Of a DNA stretch of 61,341 nt, positions 1 through 8,024 are shown one piece after another. The notes under the pieces are model-generated. The model had not been told where the DNA came from and did no database searches. It saw nothing but the letters and a program-made list of their open reading frames with translations. The position numbers were made by a program, and so were the translations under genes. The stretch spans positions 24,001-85,341 of the forward strand of contig DBYQ01000018.1 in NCBI GenBank assembly GCA_002310015.1, read 5' to 3'. The number at the start of each line of letters is the position of its first letter. Position 1 is the stretch's first letter. The DNA is from Bacteroidales bacterium UBA1182. GTDB taxonomy: Bacteria > Bacteroidota > Bacteroidia > Bacteroidales > Bacteroidaceae.

Positions 1-597
1 AGAGCAAAAGAGATAGTGATGGAGGGTGTATATCGCGGAGCTGACGGCGGCTATCTGCTTACAGACCGCCTCTTTGCAGGTGCTGATACACTGGCTACAT
101 CATACGCCCTGTCAACCGCAATCCGCAAGATAGGAAAGTTCGATATCATTATAGGCGGCCGCCAGGCCATTGACGGTGATACAGCCCAGGTAGGTCCTCA
201 GGTGGCTGAGAAACTGGGTCTGAACCAGATTACATACGTTGAGGAGATCCTTGAGATGGACAGCAAGTCCGTAACCGTAAAGCGCGTGATCACCGGTGGT
301 GTAGAGACCGTAAAGGCCCCGCTGCCCTGCCTGCTCACCGTAAACGGAAGCGCCGCACCCTGCCGTCCCCGCAACGCCCGTCTGCTCATGGGCCGCAAGA
401 ACTACGATGTACCCGCATGGACCGTGGCCGATGTAAACGCTGATCCCGCCAAGTGCGGCCTGTCAGGTTCACCTACCAAGGTAAAGAAGATTGAGAATAT
501 AGTATTCCAGGCCAAGGAGAGCAAGCGTTTTGGCGCAGGTGATGCTGATATCGCTGCTCTGATAGAGGAACTGGCCGTTAACCATATAATAGGATAA
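1..597 (+). CDS. etfB: Electron transfer flavoprotein subunit beta (5' truncated by window edge)
   Basis: The reading frame is already open at base 1 and continues into the ETF beta fold, so the first GTG/ATG near base 16 is internal and roughly the first third of the gene lies outside the window. What remains is 198 residues against about 260 for the family. The visible part has the AMP/FAD-side motifs of EtfB: GGRQAIDGDTAQVGPQ, and a GSAAPCRPRNARLLM-type stretch near the middle. EtfB pairs with EtfA to carry electrons from acyl-CoA dehydrogenases. It ends 3 bp before etfA, so the two are surely co-transcribed. Family identification is secure; the true start is not visible. Confidence 0.93.
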   Translation, partial: RAKEIVMEGVYRGADGGYLLTDRLFAGADTLATSYALSTAIRKIGKFDIIIGGRQAIDGDTAQVGPQVAEKLGLNQITYVEEILEMDSKSVTVKRVITGGVETVKAPLPCLLTVNGSAAPCRPRNARLLMGRKNYDVPAWTVADVNADPAKCGLSGSPTKVKKIENIVFQAKESKRFGAGDADIAALIEELAVNHIIG

Positions 598-600
598 GCC

Positions 601-1620
601 ATGAACAGCATATTCGTATATTGCGAACTGGAAGGAGTCCAGGTGGCTCCCGTCAGTCAGGAACTGCTCACCAAGGGCCGCTCACTTGCAAACCAGCTTG
701 GCGTAAAGCTTGAGGCCATTGCAATAGGCAGCGGTCTGGATGGCATTGAGAAACAGATTCTCCCTTACGGAGTTGATGTACTGCACGTGTTTGATGACAA
801 GTGCCTTGCCCCTTATACAACAGCACCTCATTCAGCCATATTGGTCAAACTATTCCAGGAGGAGCAGCCTCAGATTGCACTCATGGGCGCAACCGTTATA
901 GGCCGTGACCTGGGTCCCCGTGTATCATCGGCCCTGGGCAGCGGTCTTACCGCCGATTGCACAAACCTTGAGATAGGTGAGTATGAGGACAAGAAGAGCG
1001 GTCAGGTTTACGAGAACCTGCTCTATCAGATACGTCCCGCATTCGGCGGCAACATCATTGCAACCATCGTCAACCCCGACCACCGTCCGCAGATGGCAAC
1101 AGTACGTCAGGGCGTGATGAAGAACGAGTCTCTCAAGGCAGACTATAAGGGTGAGATTGTAAAGCATAAGGTGGCTGATTACGTAAGTGCAGCTGATCTG
1201 GCTGTAAGCGTTATTGAGCGCCACATGCAGAAACCTTCACACCATCTGGACAGCGCCAGCATAGTAGTGGCCGGCGGTTACGGAATGGGCAGCCGTGAGA
1301 ACTTTGACATGCTTTTCAAACTGGCCGATGCACTGCACGCAGAGGTTGGCGCAAGCCGTGCCGCCGTTGACGCAGGTTTTGTGGATCATGACCGTCAGAT
1401 TGGCCAGACCGGTATTACCGTACGCCCCAAACTCTATATTGCCTGCGGTATATCGGGCCAGATACAGCATATAGCAGGTATGCGTGAGAGCAGCCTGATC
1501 ATGTCAATCAATCAGGATCCTGATGCTCCCATCAATACCATTGCCGACTATGTGGTTACTGGCCGCGTAGAGGATGTGATCCCCAAACTGATCCGTAACT
1601 TAAAGGAGATTTCAAAATGA
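601..1620 (+). CDS. etfA: Electron transfer flavoprotein subunit alpha
   Basis: 339 residues, about the usual length for EtfA. The N-terminal half is the alpha/beta ETF domain. The C-terminal half carries the FAD-binding region: VVAGGYGMGSRENF near residue 221, then a GQTGITVRPKLYIACGISG stretch and SINQDPDAPI, all hallmarks of EtfA. It binds the FAD that receives electrons from the acyl-CoA dehydrogenase encoded next. Its stop overlaps the dehydrogenase start (ATGA), implying translational coupling and equal dosage. Whether the complex is a simple or a bifurcating ETF cannot be told here; the partner dehydrogenase and the absence of fix-type neighbours favour the ordinary dehydrogenase-linked type. 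Confidence 0.95.
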   Translation: MNSIFVYCELEGVQVAPVSQELLTKGRSLANQLGVKLEAIAIGSGLDGIEKQILPYGVDVLHVFDDKCLAPYTTAPHSAILVKLFQEEQPQIALMGATVIGRDLGPRVSSALGSGLTADCTNLEIGEYEDKKSGQVYENLLYQIRPAFGGNIIATIVNPDHRPQMATVRQGVMKNESLKADYKGEIVKHKVADYVSAADLAVSVIERHMQKPSHHLDSASIVVAGGYGMGSRENFDMLFKLADALHAEVGASRAAVDAGFVDHDRQIGQTGITVRPKLYIACGISGQIQHIAGMRESSLIMSINQDPDAPINTIADYVVTGRVEDVIPKLIRNLKEISK

Positions 1621-3308
1621 ACAACTATAAGGATACCCCTGAACTGAAAGCCCGCATGCACTCTCCGCTTATGGAGCGCATAGTGGAACTTAAGGAGAAC
1701 TTCTATACTGAGGCTGACAAGTATGACTATGCACCGGCTGATTTTGCCGATGCCATGGACAACTTTGACCGCGTACTGGAACTGACCGGCAGTGTCTGCG
1801 ATGAGGTTATCGCTCCTAACGCAGAATCTGTTGACCGCGAGGGCTCACACTGCAGCGGCGGCCGCGTACAGTATTCTGCCGGCACAGCCCAGAACCTTAA
1901 GGTGATGCATCAGGCCGGAATGTCCGGATTCGGACTGCCCCGTCAGTACGGTGGTCTGAACATGCCTGTAACCGTATTCAGCGCAGTAGGTGAGATGATC
2001 TCTCGTGCCGATGCCTCATTCCAGAACGTATGGGGCCTGCAGTCTTGCGCCGATACCATCAATGAGTTCGGCAGCCCTGAGCAGAAGGAGAAATACCTTA
2101 AGATGGCCAGTGAGGGTGCCACCATGTCAATGGACCTTACCGAGCCCGATGCCGGTAGTGACCTGCAGAGCGTTATGCTCAAGGCAACAGAGGATCCGGA
2201 GAACGGCTGCTGGCGCCTTAACGGTGTAAAGCGTTTCATCACCAACGGTGACAGTGACATCCATCTGGTACTTGCCCGCAGTGAGGAGGGTACCACCGAT
2301 GGCCGCGGTCTGTCACTCTTTATCTATGACAAGCGTAACGGTGGCGTGAATGTTCGCCGTATCGAGGATAAGATGGGTATTCACGGATCACCCACCTGCG
2401 AGCTGGTGTTTAATAACGCCAAGGCAGAACTATGCGGTGACCGCCGTCTGGGTCTTATCAAATATGTTATGTCACTCATGAACGGTGCCCGTCTGGGTAT
2501 CGCCACCCAGAGTGTGGGTATTCAGGATGCCGCTTGGCGTGAGGCTACTGCATACGCTGCAGAGCGCCGCCAGTTCGGGCGTGCCATTGATACATTCCCG
2601 GCAGTTTATCAGATACTGGCAGTGATGAAGGCCAAGATTGAGGCTTCACGATCACTCATGTATGAGACCTCACGTTACGTTGATATCTACAAGTCACTTG
2701 ACCAGATTGCCAAGACCCGCACACTCACCCCTGAGGAGCGTCAGGAGAGCAAGCGTTACAGCCGTCTGGCCGATGCCCTGACACCTATCACCAAGGGTAT
2801 AACAAGTGAGTTCGCCAACCAGAACGCATATGACAGCATACAGATACACGGAGGTTCAGGTTTTATGCGTGATTACGCCTGCGAGCGTCTGTACCGCGAC
2901 GCACGTATCACCTCAATCTATGAGGGTACAACACAGTTGCAGGTAGTTGCCGCACTGCGTTACGTTACCGGCGGAACCTACTCACAGTTCACCAAGGATA
3001 CATTGGAGTCTCTTGCAGATTCTGCACAGAAGAGCGCCATCCTTGATATGGTAGCCAAGCTGGATGCCATGACCGAGAGCGCCATAGCACACAAGGAGCA
3101 GGAGTTCACTGATTTCTGTGGCCGCCGTCTGATGGAGAGCGCTGCTTACTGTGTAATGAGCGCCCTGCTGCTGCGTGACTCAATTGAGACTCCGGAACTC
3201 TTTGACAAACCGCTCAAGGTATTCATAGACTGGGCCAAGGGTCAGGTTGAAGGTAATGCCGCAGTAGTAACGGGTTGGACACCTCAGAGTACAGAGTATT
3301 ACAAATAA
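1617..3308 (+). CDS. Acyl-CoA dehydrogenase
   Basis: 563 residues, longer than classical short-chain enzymes (about 380) because of a C-terminal helical extension after residue 450. The core has the flavin-binding DLTEPDAGSDLQS and FITNGDSD motifs, the ERRQFGRAI segment, QIHGGSGFMRDY, and the catalytic-base region ITSIYEGTTQLQ, in which Glu436 is the expected base. It oxidises an acyl-CoA to the 2-enoyl-CoA and passes electrons to the EtfBA encoded immediately upstream, with a 4-bp overlap with etfA. In anaerobic Bacteroidales this trio is conserved; the substrate is not evident from sequence. No terminator is obvious in the short gap to the next gene. Confidence 0.92.
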   Translation: MNNYKDTPELKARMHSPLMERIVELKENFYTEADKYDYAPADFADAMDNFDRVLELTGSVCDEVIAPNAESVDREGSHCSGGRVQYSAGTAQNLKVMHQAGMSGFGLPRQYGGLNMPVTVFSAVGEMISRADASFQNVWGLQSCADTINEFGSPEQKEKYLKMASEGATMSMDLTEPDAGSDLQSVMLKATEDPENGCWRLNGVKRFITNGDSDIHLVLARSEEGTTDGRGLSLFIYDKRNGGVNVRRIEDKMGIHGSPTCELVFNNAKAELCGDRRLGLIKYVMSLMNGARLGIATQSVGIQDAAWREATAYAAERRQFGRAIDTFPAVYQILAVMKAKIEASRSLMYETSRYVDIYKSLDQIAKTRTLTPEERQESKRYSRLADALTPITKGITSEFANQNAYDSIQIHGGSGFMRDYACERLYRDARITSIYEGTTQLQVVAALRYVTGGTYSQFTKDTLESLADSAQKSAILDMVAKLDAMTESAIAHKEQEFTDFCGRRLMESAAYCVMSALLLRDSIETPELFDKPLKVFIDWAKGQVEGNAAVVTGWTPQSTEYYK

Positions 3309-3341
3309 TCTGTTTAAATTTGCGTCAGATTATTGATTCTG

Positions 3342-4739
3342 ATGCAAGGTACAAAAAGTGACATACTGAAGAGTGAGGCCCGTTACAGACGGCTCACGGA
3401 AACACCGGTTCCCAGACTGGTACTCAGCCTAGCCGTACCCACTATTATCAGTATGTCAATATCGGCCATCTACAATATTGTAGATTCATGGTTTGTGGGC
3501 CACATCAGCACTTTCGCTACGGCGGGTGTCGGTGTGGCTTTCTCATACCAGTCAATCATACAGGCTTTCGGTTTCTTCTTTGGTCACGGGTCCGGCAACT
3601 ACATGTCACGCGCGCTTGGTGCACGTGATGCCGAGGGTGCGGGCAAGATGGCTGCCACGGGATTCTTCTCATCATTCCTGGTGGGTCTGATATTCATGAT
3701 TGCGGGCATTCTGTTCATGACTCCGCTGTCACGTTTGTTGGGTGCTACGCCTGATGTGGTTCCGTACTCAAACGCTTACCTTAAGTGGATACTGATTGCC
3801 ACACCTTTCCTGGTGTCACAGATGACGCTGAATAACCAACTCCGTCTGCAGGGCAATGCCATGCTTGCCATGATAGGCATAGCGGTGGGAATGGTGCTGA
3901 ACATATTCTTTGACTGGCTGCTTATAAACCATTTGGGAATGGGTGTTACGGGTGCCGCTGTAGCTACGCTTATAAGCCAGTTCATATCATGGAGCCTGTT
4001 GCTTTGGGCTACTACTCTTGACGGCAATGTGCATATCAAGCTGCGCAACTTTGCGCCTTCACTGGAGCGTTACCGCGAGATTGGTGCGGGCGGTCTGCCA
4101 TCACTTATGCGCCAGTCTCTTTCCAGTATATCGGCCATTTGCATGAACTGGGCGGCAGCAAGTTATGCACTGCAGGGTCAGGAGGCGTCGACCATTGCCG
4201 CATTTACGGTGGTGGCCAGAATCATGCAGTGCGCAATGGCGGTGATACTTGGCGTGGGCCAGGGATTCCAGCCGGTCTGCGGATTTAACTGGGGCGCCAA
4301 ACTGTACGGCCGCGTAAGGCAGTCTTACCGTTTTACCATTCAGGTTTGCGTGATTGTGCTGATAGTGATGTCTACGTTGGGATGGATATTCGCGCCAGAG
4401 ATAATATCGTTCTTCCGTGATGAGGATCCGGAACTGATAAGGATAGGGGCCCGTGTGCTGCGCTGGCAGTGCGTGGCATTCCCGCTTGTGGGCCTGACCA
4501 CTCCTACCAATATGCTGCTGCAGAACATACGCCGTACGGGACGGGCCACAATTCTGGCTATGAGCCGTCATGGTTTTGCGTTCTATCCCATATTCTTCAT
4601 AATGCCTGCAATATGGGGTTTGGAGGGCCTTGAGGCCACAATGGCTACTGCCGATGTGATAACATTCTCTATTGCCTTGCCCTTTGCAATCAGCATTATA
4701 AGGGAACTTTCGGCCCGTGAAAGGGGTGAAATCTCATAA
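3342..4739 (+). CDS. MATE family multidrug/cation antiporter
   Basis: 465 residues with about 12 hydrophobic segments and internal two-fold repetition, as in MATE (DinF/NorM type) exporters. Recognisable features are the N-terminal PRLVLSLAVPTIISMSISA segment, a GHGSGNYMSRALGA loop between helices 2 and 3, and the matching GVGQGFQPVCGFNWGAK motif in the second half. It acts in the inner membrane, exporting drugs or metabolites in exchange for Na+ or H+. I chose the ATG at 3342; an in-frame TTG nine bases upstream is a weaker alternative. The substrate is unknown. It lies 33 bp after the dehydrogenase and may be read from the same transcript. Confidence 0.9.
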   Translation: MQGTKSDILKSEARYRRLTETPVPRLVLSLAVPTIISMSISAIYNIVDSWFVGHISTFATAGVGVAFSYQSIIQAFGFFFGHGSGNYMSRALGARDAEGAGKMAATGFFSSFLVGLIFMIAGILFMTPLSRLLGATPDVVPYSNAYLKWILIATPFLVSQMTLNNQLRLQGNAMLAMIGIAVGMVLNIFFDWLLINHLGMGVTGAAVATLISQFISWSLLLWATTLDGNVHIKLRNFAPSLERYREIGAGGLPSLMRQSLSSISAICMNWAAASYALQGQEASTIAAFTVVARIMQCAMAVILGVGQGFQPVCGFNWGAKLYGRVRQSYRFTIQVCVIVLIVMSTLGWIFAPEIISFFRDEDPELIRIGARVLRWQCVAFPLVGLTTPTNMLLQNIRRTGRATILAMSRHGFAFYPIFFIMPAIWGLEGLEATMATADVITFSIALPFAISIIRELSARERGEIS

Positions 4740-4760
4740 AAACTCCATACCTTTAGCGGC

Positions 4761-5828
4761 ATGAAACAATCATTCAGCCAGCAACTGGAACTGCTCAAGA
4801 AACTTATTGCCACTCCGTCAGTAACACGGTCTGAGCAAGAGGCATCGGCCATAATGAAGGCTGATATGGAGAGTCACGGATATAAGCCGGAGTGCATAGG
4901 GCTTAACTTGCTCTGTTATGGCTGTTCTTATGATCCGGGCAAGCCTACTTTGCTCTTGAACAGCCATATTGATACAGTAAAGCCGGTTGCAGGCTGGACC
5001 AAGGATCCGTTTACTCCCACTGAGGAGGACGGAAAACTCTATGGCTTGGGCAGCAATGATGACGGTGCGGGACTGGTATCCCTGCTCTATACATTCTATG
5101 AACTTGACAGTAAGCCGCAGCCGTATAATGTGTTGTTCCTGGCCACCGTTGAGGAGGAGGTGAACGGGCAGGGCGGAATGAAACTTGCCGTGCAGAGCCT
5201 GCCGCACGTTGATGTGGCCCTGATAGGTGAACCTACCGGAATGCAGCCTGCAGTGGCTGAGAAGGGGCTCATGGTACTGGACTTCACGGTTCACGGCAAG
5301 GCTGGTCATGCCGCACGTAATGAGGGAATCAATGCGCTATACCGTGCTACTGAACTGATAGAGAAACTGCGCACTTTCAAGTTTGACAAGGTATCAGATC
5401 TGCTTGGTCCGGTCAAGTTCACCATTACGATGATAAATGCCGGAACACAGCACAATGTGATTCCTGATATATGTACGTTTACTGCCGATGTCCGCACCAA
5501 TGAGCTCTACTCCAACCATGAGGTGTTTGACATTATAAGCGGTATGCTGCCTGAGTGGTGTGAGGTCAAGGCCCGCTCATTCAACCTGAACTCATCAAGG
5601 ATAGAGATGAGCCACCCCATAATACGTAAGGCCGTCAGCATGGGTCTGAAGCCATACGGATCACCTACGCTTTCAGACCAGGCCATACTGGACTGCCCGT
5701 CATTCAAGATGGGCCCGGGTGACTCAGCACGTTCACATACCGCCGATGAATTTGTTACGCTTATGGAGCTGGAACAGGCGGTTCCGTTGTATCTGAGTCT
5801 TCTTGACAGACTTGAGATTAGGGGCTGA
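4761..5828 (+). CDS. argE: M20 family metallopeptidase, probable N-acyl-ornithine deacetylase
   Basis: 355 residues of the M20 zinc hydrolase family. Visible metal and active-site residues: His69 in NSHIDTVKP, the GSNDDGAG loop, the Glu pair in TVEEEVNGQGG, the IGEPTG motif, and a late His in SARSHTADEF. The dimerisation (lid) domain begins near GKAGHAARNEG. The length and the 'NDDGAGL' form fit the Bacteroidales enzymes annotated as acetylornithine (probably N-succinylornithine) deacetylase of arginine synthesis; this substrate is inferred from family resemblance, and no other arg gene is nearby. It begins 21 bp after the MATE gene. The broad M20 call is firm, the argE call moderate. Confidence 0.82.
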   Translation: MKQSFSQQLELLKKLIATPSVTRSEQEASAIMKADMESHGYKPECIGLNLLCYGCSYDPGKPTLLLNSHIDTVKPVAGWTKDPFTPTEEDGKLYGLGSNDDGAGLVSLLYTFYELDSKPQPYNVLFLATVEEEVNGQGGMKLAVQSLPHVDVALIGEPTGMQPAVAEKGLMVLDFTVHGKAGHAARNEGINALYRATELIEKLRTFKFDKVSDLLGPVKFTITMINAGTQHNVIPDICTFTADVRTNELYSNHEVFDIISGMLPEWCEVKARSFNLNSSRIEMSHPIIRKAVSMGLKPYGSPTLSDQAILDCPSFKMGPGDSARSHTADEFVTLMELEQAVPLYLSLLDRLEIRG

Positions 5829-5928
5829 TTTTAGCATCTATGCTTTGAAAAAGGCGCTATAAAGTGTTATAAACTGCAAAAATTCATTTAAATAATCCAC
5901 AAAAACATACAAGATAAAAAATAAAGAA

Positions 5929-5936
5929 TATCTTTG
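5929..5936 (+). promoter_or_regulatory. Bacteroidota -7 promoter box TATCTTTG
   Basis: A perfect TAnnTTTG match in AT-rich DNA, 100 bp after the M20 gene. It points at the structured region that starts at 5939 and would place a transcript start near 5942. The nearest downstream gene starts only at 6113, beyond a terminator, so the promoter probably serves a small RNA or an attenuated leader. Confidence 0.6.
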
Positions 5937-5938
5937 TA

Positions 5939-6085
5939 GCGCGATTACGGAGGCAGGTTCCTGCCGGGTAGTCGCGTTTGAATGTAAGATAGTCCTTTTT
6001 ATAAATATCATTGGGTATCGTTTGATGTGAATCACGCGCCGCCAAAAAAGAGAAGAGCAACCTTTAGGCTACTCTTCTTTTTTTT
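5939..6085 (+). ncRNA. Candidate structured small RNA or leader ending in an intrinsic terminator
   Basis: About 145 nt bounded by a promoter box at 5929-5936 and a terminator at 6046-6085. The 5' end forms a strong hairpin: GCGATTAC (5941-5948) pairs with GTAGTCGC (5968-5975), enclosing GGCAGG/CCTGCC (5952-5957 with 5960-5965) capped by TT. The middle is AT-rich with a small TGAT-GTGA-ATCA hairpin near 6023. I cannot match it to 6S, SRP, tmRNA, RNase P or a known riboswitch. No convincing plus-strand reading frame is present. It could be a free small RNA or an attenuator controlling the ATPase/DUF4435 pair downstream. Confidence 0.45.
6046..6085 (+). terminator. Rho-independent terminator before the AAA ATPase gene
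   Basis: GAAGAG (6052-6057) pairs with CTCTTC (6072-6077), with inner CCT/AGG pairs across a small internal loop, flanked by A6 on the left and T8 on the right. The A/T flanks make it potentially active in both directions. It lies between the promoter at 5929 and the start at 6113. Confidence 0.7.
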
Positions 6086-6112
6086 CATACTTTTACGGAT
6101 GTAAACCATAAA

Positions 6113-6946
6113 ATGACAATCATTATGGAAAACAGGTATGCTGACGGCATAAGCCGGATAGAGATCAATTCCCTTTGGGGCAGGAAGCATATAGTATGGA
6201 ATCTGCGTCCTGATGTAAACATACTGAGCGGTGTCAACGGAACAGGTAAGAGTACCATCCTGAATAAGACCGTGTCCCGTCTGGATTATCTTGCAGGCGA
6301 GGGCAAGGAGGAGAGTCCTGAAGTGTCGATAGATTTTTATCCTGAGGGCGCCGGTAAGCTCAGATATGATGTGATACGCAGCATAGACCGTCCGCTCATG
6401 CACAGCAACCTGTTGGAGAAGATGTCTGACAGGAATGTGGTGTCAGAACTTGACTGGCAGCTTTATAAGCTTCAGCGCCGCTATCTGGATTATCAGGTTA
6501 ACATAGGAAACCGTACAATCCAGCTGCTTACATCGGGTAATCCTGAGAATATCAGCGAGGCACAGGCGATATCGGCACCCAGAATAAAGTTTATGGATTA
6601 TATGGATGAACTTTTTACTGATACAGGCAAGAAGATAGTCCGTACCAGCAATGAGATCCTGTTTGACCAGTTCGGTTCCACACTCCAGCCTTACAACCTG
6701 TCATCGGGTGAGAAACAGCTGCTTGTTATAATGCTTACCACGCTTGTGCAGGATATGCACCCATGCGTACTGCTTATGGATGAGCCTGAGATATCGCTTC
6801 ACATAGAATGGCAGCAGCAACTCATACAGCGTGTACGTTCACTTAATCCTAATGTGCAGATTATTATGACTACGCACTCTCCGGCCCTCATTATGGATGG
6901 CTGGATGGATGCTGTGACTGATGTGGATGACATAACGGTAAAGTGA
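6113..6946 (+). CDS. AAA/ABC-type ATPase (AAA_21-like), partner of the DUF4435 protein
   Basis: 277 residues. Walker A is GVNGTGKS at 40-47, the ABC-like signature LSSGEKQ is near 196, Walker B VLLMDEPEIS is near 219-228, and a TTHSPALI switch-region His is near 262. This is the compact SMC/OLD-like ATPase core, with only a short insert (roughly 75-150) where larger relatives have a coiled coil. It is followed after 13 bp by a DUF4435 (Toprim-like) gene, the two-gene layout of OLD-like and PARIS (AriA-AriB) systems; AriA proteins are usually longer, so a housekeeping role is possible. An alternative start is the ATG at 6125. There is a terminator 28 bp upstream and a weak -7-like TACTTTTA at 6088. 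Confidence 0.8.
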   Translation: MTIIMENRYADGISRIEINSLWGRKHIVWNLRPDVNILSGVNGTGKSTILNKTVSRLDYLAGEGKEESPEVSIDFYPEGAGKLRYDVIRSIDRPLMHSNLLEKMSDRNVVSELDWQLYKLQRRYLDYQVNIGNRTIQLLTSGNPENISEAQAISAPRIKFMDYMDELFTDTGKKIVRTSNEILFDQFGSTLQPYNLSSGEKQLLVIMLTTLVQDMHPCVLLMDEPEISLHIEWQQQLIQRVRSLNPNVQIIMTTHSPALIMDGWMDAVTDVDDITVK

Positions 6947-6959
6947 AAAATCATTTGGC

Positions 6960-8024
6960 ATGAAGAGACTGACCGACAATATTAACTCCCGATATTTTGA
7001 GGCTGCCGATAGGCTTCTGCCCAATAAGCGCCGAGGCCGTATCATTGCCTTTGTGGAGAGTTATGATGATGTCTCTTTCTGGCGGTTGCTGCTTGATGAG
7101 TTTGAGACTCCTAACCACTATTTCCAGATAATGCTGCCTAACAGGGGCGGACTTACCAAAGGCAAGAAATCAGCTTTGCGTTCCTGTATAGAGCATAATG
7201 GGTTGGGAAATAGTCTGATAGCTTGTGTAGATAGTGATTATGACTGGTTGTTGCAGGGCGTCACCCAGACCTCAAAGGAGATTATTTCAAGCCCATACGT
7301 CATACAGACTTATACATACGCCATCGAGAACTATCAGTGCTGGGCGGGGAGTCTGCACCAGATATGTGTACAGTGCACACTTAATGACCATCGTCTGATA
7401 GATTTCCCCGCCTTTATGGAGCTCTATTCAAAGGCGGTTTATCCGCTGTTTGTGTGGAATGTGTGGTTCTATCGTAAGAAACTGCATAACCAGTTCAGCA
7501 TGCAGGACCTGAACATAGACATCCGCATAAAGAGTGTTGATGTGAGGCGTCCGCAGGGTGCAATTGTGGGCGTTCAGGAGCGTGTGGCACGTAAGCTGAG
7601 ATGGTTGGAGGGCCATTACCCGCAAGCTATACCTGAAGTTGCGGCTTTACGTCAGGAACTGACCGGAATGGGGGTTACGGAAAACAATACCTATCTGTTC
7701 CTGCAGGGCCACCACCTTATTGAAAATGTGATAATGAAACTGTTGATGCCGGTATGCACTGCTTTGCGCCAGGAGCGTGAAGCGGAGATAAGCCGGCTTG
7801 CCGTGCATAACCAGCAGTACAGGAATGAGATAAGCGCATACCAGCACAGTCAGATGGGACTGGCCGAGGCTATCAGGAAAAACACACACTACAGAGAGTG
7901 TGAGATGTATGAACGTATGCGTGCTGATGTTCGTGAATTCCTAGCGACGCTTCCAGAAGGAGGGGGTGAGAACCAGCAGGACGCTGAAGACCTCAAGTCG
8001 GCCCACCAGCATAAGGAAAGTTGA
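6960..8024 (+). CDS. DUF4435 (Toprim-like) protein
   Basis: 354 residues. The N-terminal third has the Toprim-like acidic pattern seen in DUF4435: Glu33 in AFVESYDDVSFW and Asp91/Asp93 in ACVDSDYDW, with a Lys-rich GLTKGKKSAL between. The rest is helical and includes a charged coiled-coil-like stretch near 265-310. Toprim/DUF4435 partners of small ATPases act as nucleases in OLD-like and PARIS systems; here that activity is inferred, not shown. It is probably co-transcribed with the ATPase. Its last 84 bp overlap the 3' end of trkH on the other strand, so the final 28 codons are antisense to trkH. Confidence 0.78.
   Translation: MKRLTDNINSRYFEAADRLLPNKRRGRIIAFVESYDDVSFWRLLLDEFETPNHYFQIMLPNRGGLTKGKKSALRSCIEHNGLGNSLIACVDSDYDWLLQGVTQTSKEIISSPYVIQTYTYAIENYQCWAGSLHQICVQCTLNDHRLIDFPAFMELYSKAVYPLFVWNVWFYRKKLHNQFSMQDLNIDIRIKSVDVRRPQGAIVGVQERVARKLRWLEGHYPQAIPEVAALRQELTGMGVTENNTYLFLQGHHLIENVIMKLLMPVCTALRQEREAEISRLAVHNQQYRNEISAYQHSQMGLAEAIRKNTHYRECEMYERMRADVREFLATLPEGGGENQQDAEDLKSAHQHKES

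Noticed and set aside
4101..4571. 156-codon minus-strand frame inside the MATE gene
   Set aside because: It is antisense to a well-conserved transporter, its own composition matches no family, and it has no promoter.
5838..6035. Small minus-strand frame in the 5829-6112 intergenic region
   Set aside because: It lies across the candidate promoter and hairpin, is low in complexity, and has no supporting start signals.
6113..8024. Mobile defence island around the ATPase/DUF4435 pair
   Set aside because: No integrase, transposase, tRNA insertion site or other defence genes are present; neighbours are core genes, so only the pair itself is flagged.
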